Part shown: in pieces, positions 36,590 through 46,419 of the stretch
Layout: each line of letters begins with the position of its first letter
Position numbering within the stretch: the first letter of the stretch is position 1
From: Cyclina sinensis
Lineage: Eukaryota > Mollusca > Bivalvia > Venerida > Veneridae
Length of the DNA stretch: 64,000 nucleotides
Direction of reading: 5' to 3'
Assembly (NCBI GenBank): GCA_012932295.1
Contig: JAAONU010000001.1
Location: 56,083,693 to 56,147,692, forward strand
Notes under the pieces: generated by a model
The model's input: the letters and a program-made list of their open reading frames with translations, nothing else
Database searches by the model: none
What the model was told of the DNA's origin: nothing
Translations under genes and position numbers: made by a program

Positions 36590-36795
36590 TCTTTTATTTT
36601 ACAATAATTGCGATACAAGTTCTTACAACTTAGATTCATCACGCTCGATAACTGCTTCCTGGGTTCCATACCAGCATTCGCGCAGCGTCGAGGTATGCTA
36701 AGATCGTGAGAGAATCACGCCTCTGGATGGGATTTGAACCCGCGACCTCCGGATCCGGAGCTCTGCACTCTACCCCTGGACCACGGTGCCTTCGG
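36590..36795 (-). mobile_element. tRNA-derived SINE with Arg(CCG)-like head
   Basis: On the minus strand the head GGCACCGTGGTCCAGGGGTA gives a box-A-like sequence. GCGGGTTCAAATCCCAT is a good B box. Between them, AGCTCCGGATCCGGAGG places CCG at the anticodon position, but the flanking stem does not pair as a 5+7+5 arm; it forms a 14-bp palindrome instead. About 120 bp of non-tRNA body follow (GTATGGAACCCAGGAAGC, then GTAAGAACTTGTATCG). The composition fits a molluscan tRNA-derived SINE; the exact family cannot be assigned by reading. Confidence 0.65.
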
Positions 36796-37219
36796 ATAAT
36801 ATTCATCAAATTCATGATTGACAATAGTTGATGTTATTACAAGATTGTATAATGTGCAAGTTGTTAAAGAACAATGAAATGAAAGGTACTTTGCTAACTT
36901 TATTATAAAGCCACTACAAAAATATTCTGTGGATGACAAGTACATTAAATATATCTCTTAACTATAAGTATTCAGATCATATTTCTTCACTCGTGCATGC
37001 ACAATTATAATACATTAACACTTTCAAATAAGAGAGTTAAATTTAATTCGCCGGCTTTCACTCTATTTGGAAAAAAGAGATAATTTATTTCCTTAGAATT
37101 TCAAGAATTATTTCCAGAAGCTGATTTATTCCATGTTTTAAGTATACCTGTCGTATGTCAGTTAGTTAGATAATCATTTAAGTTTGTATTACAAACAGTT
37201 TTTATATATATTTAATTAC

Positions 37220-37670
37220 ATCCCAGTTTGTATACGAATAGTTCCATCCTAGTTTCTATATGAAAAGTCTCAGACTAGTTTCTATATGAATAGCTCATCC
37301 TGATTTCTAAATGAATAGTCCCATTTCATTTCCGATATAAATAGTCCAATTAAGCTTCTATATAAATATATACCTATTTTGGTATTCCCATCCCAGGATC
37401 TATAAAAAAAAGCTCAAACCAATTTCTAAATAAATGGTCCCATAGTTTGTATAGAAATAGCCCCATCTCAGTTTCGATAATATAGTCCATCCTTGTTTGA
37501 ATATAAATGGAATCATCCAAGTTAGAAATACTCCCATCCTAGTTTCTATAAAACTAGTATAATCAAATTTCTAATATGAATAGTCCCATCCCACTTTCTC
37601 TGTTAATAGGCCTGTCCCAGTTTCTATATAAATAGTCCCAGTCCAGTTTCTATATAAATTATCCAACATG
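37220..37670. repeat. Degenerate ~30-bp minisatellite downstream of RASD
   Basis: Variants of AGTCCCATCCCAGTTTCTAT followed by ATAAAT recur about 14 times every 27-35 bp, with many substitutions. It lies about 300 bp beyond the RASD stop codon on the gene's 3' side and may be in its 3' untranslated region or flank. Confidence 0.85.
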
Positions 37671-37963
37671 TTTCAACATGTAGTCCTGATACTGAATGAG
37701 AGAAATTAGAAAATTGTAAAACAGCACCATACTGACTTTCACAAAAATTTGTTCAAATGCATGTTACTTCACACAACAACAATATCTAACCATACATTGA
37801 AAGCTTACGTATGGATGAAAAATACATAGAGGTTTGTACACAATTTTGGCACTTTTTACCAATAATATTTCTCCACCTCATTTTAAGCTTTTTCTGGACG
37901 AACTCTATCTCCGCAAACTGAATTAAGAAAACAAAAATATTACTGTACACTTTGAAAACTTTT
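37671..37963 (-). other. Probable RASD 3' untranslated region
   Basis: Sequence immediately beyond the stop codon on the minus strand. No AATAAA signal was identified close to the stop, so the 3' end is undefined. Confidence 0.4.
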
Positions 37964-38514
37964 TTACTGAATTACACATCTCGAATCACGAGCTGTTGTT
38001 ACAGGCATTGAAGGGAAATTTGTCCGAGTCTGGGCAACTAGAAGATCAGTGCGAATACTTGGACGTCGCACATTCGGTGCAATAGCACCGCAAGCGTCAC
38101 TCATTCTACGGCGAATCGAAACTCCTTTCCTGCTGTTGCTAGCTAAACTATTACTTATATATGAAGGAGTCACTTTACGATGTAAAGCTGGACTCATTTC
38201 TGTTGGTAATTTAGCCAGTTTGAACAGGCGTAAGAATATTTCCTCTATGTTTATATTCTTTTTTGCAGATGTTTCTATAAAATCTGCTTGTTGTTGGCCA
38301 GATATAAGCGCTTGAGGCTCCGATGGGTCTATAACACGGTCTTTTTCCCTGTCACATTTATTTCCGACAAGAATCATTGGTGTGTACATCGTTTTTCTGT
38401 TAGCTGAACCAAGTTTGCACTGACTTTTACACTCGATTATCTGGTTCCGTAGTCGCGTCACTTCTTCGAATGATTCTCTACTAGAAATACAATACACCAG
38501 TATAAATAGGTCAC
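37964..38514 (-). CDS. RASD1: RASD (Dexras1/Rhes)-like small GTPase, coding exon 2 of 2
   Basis: This exon supplies residues 87-269. It begins after a strong acceptor (long T-run then TTTTCAG) and the first codon (Gly87) is completed by one base from exon 1. It holds the rest of the GTPase fold: DLFILVYCISSRESFEEV, G4 motif NKCD at residues 138-141, and G5 motif ETSAK at 167-171. The RASD-specific C-terminal extension follows: LAKLPTEMSPALHRKVTPSY, a basic stretch (RRRMSDACGAIAPNVRRPS), and the terminal CVIQ CaaX box (C266), which predicts prenylation and membrane attachment. Vertebrates have two paralogues, RASD1 and RASD2; an invertebrate copy is probably the pre-duplication orthologue, so the symbol is by family. 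Family members modulate G-protein, NO and adenylyl-cyclase signalling. The length (269 aa) is normal for the family. Confidence 0.95.
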
Positions 38515-39379
38515 CTGAAAAAATAAAAAAAAATGAATTTAATTTCTGCAAATAAGGATTTCTTCTTTTTCGTTCAGTGTAAATTCAACTTTCCACTTTT
38601 TTGTTATTCAGATCTGAATAGGGAATCCTATATAGGCATACATATAGGTTCATGCTATGGCCAGACCAATCAGATAATTGTTTGATGATTAAAAAACGTG
38701 TCGTTGACTAAGAAACTGTCAGGAATAATGAAGTCGAACCAAATAATTTACTTTCTTATCATTCTCTTAGTTTTACTTCTATGTAAATGACGTTTGAGAA
38801 AATACAGTGAAGGCAAACTTATTATTCATGAGCTCTCTTGTATCTTGATATATAAAATTGATATTGCCATAACGAACGGCTTAAATAACACGAGGATCAT
38901 CTGACGAACAGGAAAATACAAGGAAACTATGTAGGGTATTGTTAAAACTAGTACTCCTTAAACATAAATTCATGGACAACTGGAACCTTACAATGGAACC
39001 AATCAATTCTGTAAATTATGTTAATCTAATATTGCGTTGCTTCATCTTCCAGATGGCACGCAATTATTTGTTTCTTACAAACTTTTTCTGGTTTTCTACG
39101 CCACACTTAAAGATGACGGACTGGTTTGCCGAATGTTTCAAGGAGATAAATCATATTTGCATATCCAATATTTAGTGCTTAGTTTCAGTCAAGCCACAGA
39201 ATGAGATATAAGCGATACATCACGATAACAGAAATATATCATAACATAGAGGACATGCATGAAAGTCTGACATTACTATGTAAATATCGGAAAAAAGAGA
39301 AGTTATGGGGAAAATAAAATGACATTACTATGAGCAAAAAGAAGAATACAAGTTATTTGAGAAAACATAGTTTGGCTCC

Positions 39380-39386
39380 TGTAAAT
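39380..39386. repeat. Target-site duplication, left
   Basis: TGTAAAT directly before the left terminal repeat; identical to 42167-42173. It could be scored as 8 bp (CTGTAAAT) if the terminal C of the right end is counted as target. Confidence 0.85.
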
Positions 39387-39482
39387 GATATGTGTGAAGT
39401 TGGTCTGCAGTTCGCAGTTCGCAATTCGCGATTCGAATTGCGAACTGCAAACTGGCATGCAGTTCGCGATTCAAACTTGAAG
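39387..39482 (+). repeat. Left terminal inverted repeat of the foldback element
   Basis: Begins GATATGTGTGAAGTTGGTCT and includes two palindromic CpG-rich words. All 96 bases match the inverted right end; the first mismatch is at 39483. Confidence 0.93.
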
Positions 39483-42070
39483 ATTTTCAGTGTTCTTCTT
39501 GGGAAAATTTATGACTTACTAACTTCATAAACCAAAAAGAAATAGTTCTAAGTCCAATTGCAAACTAGCATGCTGTTCGCGATTCGAATTGCGAACTGCA
39601 AACTGGTCTGCAGTTCGCAGTTCGCAATTCGCGATTCGAATTGCGAACTGCAAACTGGCATGCAGTTCGCGATTCAAACTTGAAGCTTTTCAGAGTTCTT
39701 CTTGTGAAAATTTATTACTTACTAACTTCATAAACCAAAAAGAAATAGTTCTAAGATAGAGAAAATAAACATAAGTCCAATTGCAAACTAGCATGCGGTA
39801 CGCGATTCGAATTGCGAACTGCAAACTGGCATGCAGTTCGCGATTCAAATTTCAAGCTTTTCAGTGTTCTTCTAGGGAAAAAACGTTTTTTATATAGAAC
39901 TTCTTTTTTGGTTTATGAAGCTAGTAAGTAACAATTTCGCATCACCATCAAATCGAATCGCGAATTGCGAACTGCGAACTGCAGACCAGATTGCAGTTCG
40001 CAATTCGAATCGCGAACCGCATGCTAGTTTGCAATTGGACTAGTATTTTTTTCTCTATTTTAGAACTATTTCTTTTTGGTTTATGAAGTTAGTAATGCAT
40101 AAATTTTCCCAAGAAGAACACTGAAAAGCTTCAAGTTTGAATCGCGAACTGCAGACCAGTTTGCAGTTCGCAATTCGAATCGTGAACCGCAGGCTAGTTT
40201 GCAATTGGACTTGTGTTTTTTTCTATTTTAGAACTATTTGTAGTTCGCAATTCGAATCGCGAACTGCAGGCTAGTTTGCTATTGGACTTATGTTTTGTTC
40301 TCTATTTTAAAACTATTTTTTTTTGGTTTATGAAGTAAGTAAGAAATAAATTTTCATATAAGAATACTGTAAACCTTCAAATTGAATCGCGAACTGCAGA
40401 CCAGTTTGCAGTTTGCAATTCGAATCGCGAACCGCAGGCTATTTGCAATTGTACTTATGTTTTTTTTCTCTATTTTAGAACTATTTCTTTTTGGTTTATG
40501 AAGTAAGTATGAAATAATAGAAGAACATTTTCACAAGAAGAACACTATAAATCTTCAAATTTGAATCGCGAACTGCATGCCATTTTGCAGTTCGCAATTC
40601 GAATCGCGAATTGCGAACTGCGAACTGCAGACCATTTTGCAGTTCACAATTCGAATCGCGAATCGCATGCTAGTTTGCAATTGGACTAATATTTTTTCCT
40701 CTATTTTAGAACTATTTCTTTTTGGTTTATGAAGTTAGTAAGAAATAAATTTTCACAAGAAGAACACTGAAAAGCTTCAAGTTTGAATCGCGAACTGCAT
40801 GCCAGTTTGCAGTTCGCAATTCGAATCGCGAATTGCGAACTGCGAACTGCAGACCAGTTTGCAGTTCGCAATTCGAATCGCGAACCGCATGCTAGTTTGC
40901 AATTGACTTATGTTTTTTTTCTATCTTAGAACTATTTCTTTTTTGGTTTATGAAGTTAGTAAGTAATAAATTTTCACACGAAGAACTCTGAAAAGCTTCA
41001 AGTTTGAATCGCGAACTGCATGCTAGTTTGCAGTTCGCAATTCGAATCGCGAACCGCATGCTAGTTTGCAATTCGACTAAGAACTATTTCTTTTTGGTTT
41101 ATGAAGTAAGTAAGTCATAAATATCCCCTAGAAGAACACTGAAAAGCTTGAAATTTGAATCGCGAACTGCATGCCAGTTTGCAGTTCGCAATTCGAATCG
41201 CGTACCGCATGCTAGTTTGCAATTGGACTTATGTTTATTTTCTCTATCTTAGAACTATTTCTTTTTGGTTTATGAAGTTAGTAAGTAATAAATTTTCACA
41301 AGAAGAACTCTGAAAAGCTTCAAGTTTGAATCGCGAACTGCATGCCAGTTTGCAGTTCGCAATTCGAATCGCGAATTGCGAACTGCGAACTGCAGACCAG
41401 TTTGCAGTTCGCAATTCGAATCGCGAACAGCATGCTAGTTTGCAATTGGACTTAGAACTATTTCTTTTTGGTTTATGAAGTTAGTAAGTCATAAATTTTC
41501 CCAAGAAGAACACTGAAAATCTTCAAGTTTGAATCGCGAACTGCATGCCAGTTTGCAGTTCGCAATTCGAATCGCGAATTGCGAACTGCGAACTGCGAAC
41601 TGCAGACCAGTTTGCAGTTCGCAATTCGAAATCGCGAACCGCATGCTAGTTTGCAATTGACTTATGTTTTTTTTTTTCTATCTTAGAACTATTTCTTTTT
41701 GGTTTATGAAGTCAGTAAGTAATAAATTTTCACACGAAGAACTCTGAAAAGCTTCAAGTTTGAATCGCGAACTGCATGCTAAATTTGCAGTTCGCAATTC
41801 GAATCGCGAACCGCATGCTAGTTTGCAATTCGACTAAGAACTATTTCTTTTTGGTTTATGAAGTAAGTCATAAATTTTCCCTAGAAGAACACTGAAAAGC
41901 TTGAAATTTGAATCGCGAACTGCATGCCAGTTTGCAGTTCGCAATTCGAATCGCGAACCGCATGCTAGTTTGCAATTGGACTTATGTTTATTTTCTCTAT
42001 CTTAGAACTATTTTTTTTTGGTTTATGAAGTTAGTAAGTAATAAATTTTCACAAGCAAAACTCTGAAAAG

Positions 42071-42166
42071 CTTCAAGTTTGAATCGCGAACTGCATGCCA
42101 GTTTGCAGTTCGCAATTCGAATCGCGAATTGCGAACTGCGAACTGCAGACCAACTTCACACATATC
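42071..42166 (-). repeat. Right terminal inverted repeat of the foldback element
   Basis: Exact reverse complement of 39387-39482, ending ACCAACTTCACACATATC. Confidence 0.93.
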
Positions 42167-42173
42167 TGTAAAT
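42167..42173. repeat. Target-site duplication, right
   Basis: TGTAAAT directly after the right terminal repeat. Confidence 0.85.
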
Positions 42174-42701
42174 GTACATGTTAATGTCATGATGTACTTT
42201 TAAAGCCGTATCTAATATCAGTATTTCAAAAACTATAGATGAAAGCTAGCAGATAAACTAGCTACAGACGCAATCTCTAGATTTCTTTACAAAGAAAAGA
42301 AATTTTGTTTCTTTCCTGTAAATAGTTGCTTATTCGCCACAGATATATATTTATATATAGTAGAAAATAATTCTAAAAAAAAAAGTTATTACGTCCGTAG
42401 CAAGTGCGTATTAGATATTCACTCACCGAAATATTAGTGGTAAATGTGATACATGGATTCCTGTTCTTTCATATTTGAATTATTAAAAACGCAGTACTGT
42501 TATGTTTTCACCACAAACAAGAATAAAACAAAACACATGTATTCAAATAATTGTGGTTAAAATCTATAATCAGACATAACAGCCACGCTGTGAATCCTTG
42601 ATTTGATACTATTTTGCGCCTGGTGAGCAATGCACCTTTTTTAACGTCATAGCCAATTAACTGGTACTGGTTCACGACATCCTTATTATTTTTATTTAAT
42701 C

Positions 42702-42940
42702 ATGATCGCCCGTATTTGAAATATACGCAAAATTGATACATTGACTGTGGTTTAAGTTAATTTTGAAAATTTGTCTGTTTTTGCCCTTCGGGGCCAATTA
42801 CAGTCGAAACCCTAATCACCCGTATTTGAAATAAACGCAAAATTGAAACATTGATTGTACCACAGGTTTAAGTTGATTTTGAAAATTTGTCTGTTTTTGC
42901 CTTTCGGGAACGATTACAGTCAAAACCTTCCATAAATCTA
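42702..42940. repeat. 120-bp tandem duplication
   Basis: CGTATTTGAAATATACGCAA at 42711 recurs as CGTATTTGAAATAAACGCAA at 42831; the following AAAATTTGTCTGTTTTTGCC and the ATTACAGTC words also recur. The second copy runs directly into the CTCGGGAG-module copy. Confidence 0.88.
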
Positions 42941-43105
42941 TCATTCTTTAAGGAGACAATATTGCATCTGGGACATTTATTTTTATTCAGTTTGATATAT
43001 CTATCGAATCTCGATATTTGTCAAAACAACTTTGTACTTTTGTGTCCACATCTGTGTAAAATAATTTTACTAATCAAAATATATAGCATATATAAGGCTA
43101 CAATT
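42895..43105 (+). repeat. CTCGGGAG module, diverged intronic copy
   Basis: TTTCGGGAACGATTACAGTC, GGAGACAATATTGCATCTGG and GATATTTGTCAAAACAAC align with 34210-34345 and with the minus strand of 14048-14305. The forward frame is open across the copy (42887-43198) and its peptide resembles that of the 14-kb copy. Confidence 0.5.
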
Positions 43106-43199
43106 AAGGTACATGTAATTGTGACGCTACTACCCTGTGCGCTAGATACTTCAATGTTTGAAATAGATTTACACTGTTTTCTAAAAGTCTTAACTTAAA

Positions 43200-46060
43200 A
43201 CTATTGATAATCACATTGCTTTCCTTAGGGCACACATGATGCAATCCACTTCTTTCATGAAATCAGTTGCATATTTTTAGCAGCATTTGCAAACGATATC
43301 CACCGAAACAATTCTGTTTAATTAAGCATATTTAAGTGTGGTACCAAATTACTACTATTTCAGAACAATCATCATTTTGCCTAGAAATTTTGGCTAAAAT
43401 TATTTTGGACGGGATTCGTGTAACTGTAAAAATTTTGTTAAAACGAAAAATGTACTTGCTTATTGTCACAACACCCGACGTCATAACAGAGACATTTACT
43501 CTATGAGCAGTTTCAGCATTTTCAGAGTTATCTCTATAGATCTTTTTTTTCTCAGTTACCATTCGCTTGACGTCTTGTTTTTTACCTACTGAAACTTTCT
43601 TATTTCTGTAATCATGACAATATGTCAGACTTCCCCCTTTCAAGTATAAAACTGTTTTGTTTGTAAGTAGAGGGACATCATTTTTTTCTGTAAATTCTAG
43701 TTTACTTCTTTAGTTTATTGTGATCACTGACTATAAATCTTACTCGAAACAGTATTTTGTACTAACGATCTGCCATAATTCTAGTACGATGGTTCTTTAG
43801 CCACAAATGAAGCTTATATCAGAACAAAGAGGTATTAGCAAGATTTGCACATGACACATATTTCTAGCGAACAAGGTGTTTTGTACGACAGTGCCGTGGT
43901 GACTCAGAGCGTTTGACGTTTTTGCGTGTCGAGTAGATATTACAAAACCTGTTCTAAAGTAGCGAATGGAATGCAGTATGCTAAATTATTTCATTCCACT
44001 CCCCGTAAGGTATTAAGCGATGTTTGTTCTGGCGGTGATGTCAACTGTTTTGAAATAACACACACATATATATACAACGAGTATCACTTCTTGTATAATT
44101 GATACCGAAAATAAATTGTTGCCATGGAATTTGATGATCAGCAGTCTTAACTTGTCAAATTGACCTACTCATTATTTCTATATGGGAAACAACTAATGAC
44201 GAGTTTTCAGCAGAAGACAAAACGACATTGAAATTGTACGGAATACATTGGTCCCATATTTTCAATATTGGCTGTTAGGCTAGCACGAAATATCGTCATG
44301 CTACGCAAGATTTTCATTTTAAGATAAGCATCTAACTTTGCTGATTCCTGACTGAAGAATGTAACAAAAGAACATTCGAGATTTTCTTCTTGGATGTTTG
44401 ACAAATTTTGACTGAGTTTGACTTGACTACCAAAACCCCTGACTAACAAGTATTGGTTACACATATCCTGTAAAATATATGACAACATTTCTATGCAATA
44501 CCAATATTGCATATTATAACCAAAATGTCCATTTCGAGTAATCATTTATAAACCTTGTCCAAAAAGGCATATGCTATCACGTTTTAGTGTAAGGTATAGC
44601 CACTTGTGCAAACAGCACCACTTGTCAGTTACAAAAAATATAAATAAATTAAAAACAAACAAACAAACAAACAAAAACAAAACAAACAACAGGAGGGAGA
44701 ATACTAAATGAATCATGTAATATACTGTATTTATGTATTTATTTAATAACTAATAAAATCTATCCTACACATGATGCTGTGCCACGCCAAATTCTATTAC
44801 TTTATGACATGAAATTGGTATGGCACCTTCTAAACTAGTTCTTTAATCTTGCCTATTTATGGAGTAAAGAAATATAAACAAATAAACTTTTGAGTATTTC
44901 CATTGAATGGAAATGTAGGAAAAACACTAAACATTATTTTAGCTGCTAACAATTCTGTAAACTTCTTTTTTTCAAACTTTATTTCGACAATTAAAGTCTA
45001 CATATTGTCTTTCCATTTTGATTTCTATAAAACCTATGCTTTTTTTTATTATGTTAGATCCTTATTTTTTGGGTATACTTCAACGACACTGACTGTTTCT
45101 CGATGCTTACATAAATTACTTTTAGGGCTTCTGCACATTTCCTTTGCATATCCGATCATATGCTGAGAGGAAAAAAATAGTGAGAAAAAATATAAACGAA
45201 AATGTGAGAAAGCAATATCAGTGCTGCAGTCCTATGAGACTCCGTCGCAACATTGATATGTTGCTTTATTGTTAACCAATATTCCCAGAGTTGTTTGTTT
45301 CAAACCTTTGTTATTTGATGGATTTCTCGTCGTATGCGAGTATCACATGAACGATTACCTGATGAGCTGCAAATGCTTTAAATCTCTCGATGATCATTAA
45401 AACAACATCAACAAAAACTACTCTCTAAGCTTTTTGACTGCACTGTTAATGTTATTTTTGTTTTACACTGGACAAAACAGAAACTAAAAATAAATTTAGA
45501 TTATAATTTCGATAAAAGTACTTTAGGAAGTGTATGATTTAAATAACTTGAAAATTCGTTTCTGGCTTTTAATACAAAAATAACTAAAATGCACTTAAAC
45601 AAGAGTTTCTTCTCAGCTTTAGTTTCAAACAGTTTTGGTGTTTTATTCGCTTGTATTGTGCAAACATTGATATAATACTAATCATCATTAAAAGGTATCT
45701 TAAAAGATTGCTTTTGTAAAAAAATACTAACCAGTTAATAAAACCCTCTAAAACTAGATTTTATAATATTGTTTTAAATATAAAGCCAAAATGATGTATT
45801 TAATGCAATTAGATTCATATTTTGAATTTGTTTATCAAGCTGTAGTTTAAAATTTGTTACAACGCTATTTTAATTTGCACATCTTCTTAAATGTTTCTTA
45901 CATAAACGATATACCTTTTGAATCTTTCTCTTAAGTTTGTTTTGTAATTCGTATTTAATAAAAAATGTATCTGAAAAACTAAGTCACAATTCTGGTATAC
46001 TTTAGTATTAATAATGTTTGCATTTGAACCATTCTTATATTTAAAAGAATATAAGAAATA
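43200..46060. other. Intronic AT-rich sequence
   Basis: Two open frames of just over 100 codons on the minus strand (43332-43643 and 44207-44545) have no recognised domains. An AAAC microsatellite lies at 44651-44690. A fragment near 45237-45320 matches the TTGTCGCCACATC phrase of the 26/30-kb duplication. Confidence 0.45.
44651..44690. repeat. AAAC microsatellite
   Basis: ACAAACAAACAAACAAACAA-type run of about 40 bp. Confidence 0.9.
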
Positions 46061-46069
46061 AATATTTAC

Positions 46070-46328
46070 CAGTAATAAATGACAAACGCCTCATAGCAGG
46101 AAACGGATGGTTTCCGGATGTGTCCAAGATATCCAGTCGATATGTCTCCCCACGAATTTTGTAAATTTTCCTGTGAAAATCTTCAATTGTAGGAGTGTAC
46201 GTCTCTTCAAATTTGTTATTTAGGAATCTTGATACAATAGAAGTTTTTCCAACTTTACTTGATCCAAGAACCACAAGTCGTCTACAGTTTTCATCTGGTG
46301 TATTCTCTCCTTGCTCAACGAGAGCCAT
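46070..46328 (-). CDS. RASD1: RASD (Dexras1/Rhes)-like small GTPase, coding exon 1 of 2
   Basis: Residues 1-86 plus the first base of codon 87. The P-loop G1 is GSSKVGKT (22-29). Switch I/G2 is YTPTIEDFHRK (T47). G3 is LDILDTSGN (69-73), with the DTSGN sequence that marks the RASD branch in place of Ras DTAGQ; HPFPAMRRLSF follows. The chosen ATG has a strong context (ACCGGAAATGG: A at -3, G at +4). An in-frame ATG 37 codons upstream (46439) exists. However, TTTTGCAG just inside that extension (exon edge about 46416) looks like a splice acceptor, so the extension is more likely 5' untranslated or intronic sequence. An upstream non-coding exon was not located. Confidence 0.94.
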
Positions 46329-46419
46329 TTCCGGTGACGCCGGCACGGAACTCGCCCAACACAGGCACTTTGTCGTCTCTCTATTTTCTTCTGCAAGCGA
46401 CAAACTCCAAGGACGGCTG

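Larger units (their letters stand above)
39387..42166. mobile_element. 2.78-kb foldback-type transposon built of CpG-rich palindromic repeats
   Basis: The first 96 bp (39387-39482) are the perfect reverse complement of the last 96 bp (42071-42166); similarity continues inward with indels for hundreds of bases. TGTAAAT flanks both sides (39380-39386 and 42167-42173) as a target-site duplication. The orientation of all internal words flips once, near 39885, so the element has a short left arm (~0.5 kb) and a long right arm (~2.2 kb). The basic words are GCAGTTCGCAATTCGAATCG and its complement, in clusters separated by an AT-rich spacer with AGAACTATTTCTTTTTGGTT (about 12 copies in the right arm, 2 in the left). 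There is no coding capacity. This architecture (long TIRs made of tandem subrepeats) resembles foldback elements; a 7-bp duplication does not settle the superfamily. Confidence 0.92.
38515..46069 (-). other. RASD intron 1 (7,555 bp)
   Basis: Donor ACTG|GTAAAT at 46070/46069 and acceptor TTTTCAG|GTGACC at 38515/38514 give a phase-1 junction inside the Gly codon of the ...SFITG/DLFIL region. Vertebrate RASD genes are, to my recollection, split at the same place. The intron contains the foldback element, a 120-bp duplication, a CTCGGGAG-module copy and an AAAC microsatellite. Confidence 0.9.

Noticed and set aside
36718..36792. Functional tRNA-Arg(CCG)
   Set aside because: The anticodon arm does not form a proper 5-bp stem with a 7-base loop, and the acceptor ends do not pair; it fits a SINE head.
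39387..42166. CRISPR-like alternation of repeats and spacers
   Set aside because: Repeats are palindromic words of varying length in inverted arms, the spacers themselves repeat, and the context is an animal intron with transposon boundaries.
44207..44545. 112-codon minus-strand frame inside the RASD intron
   Set aside because: No recognisable domain, and no clear acceptor/donor pair was found. It remains a possible nested gene fragment, but is unsupported.
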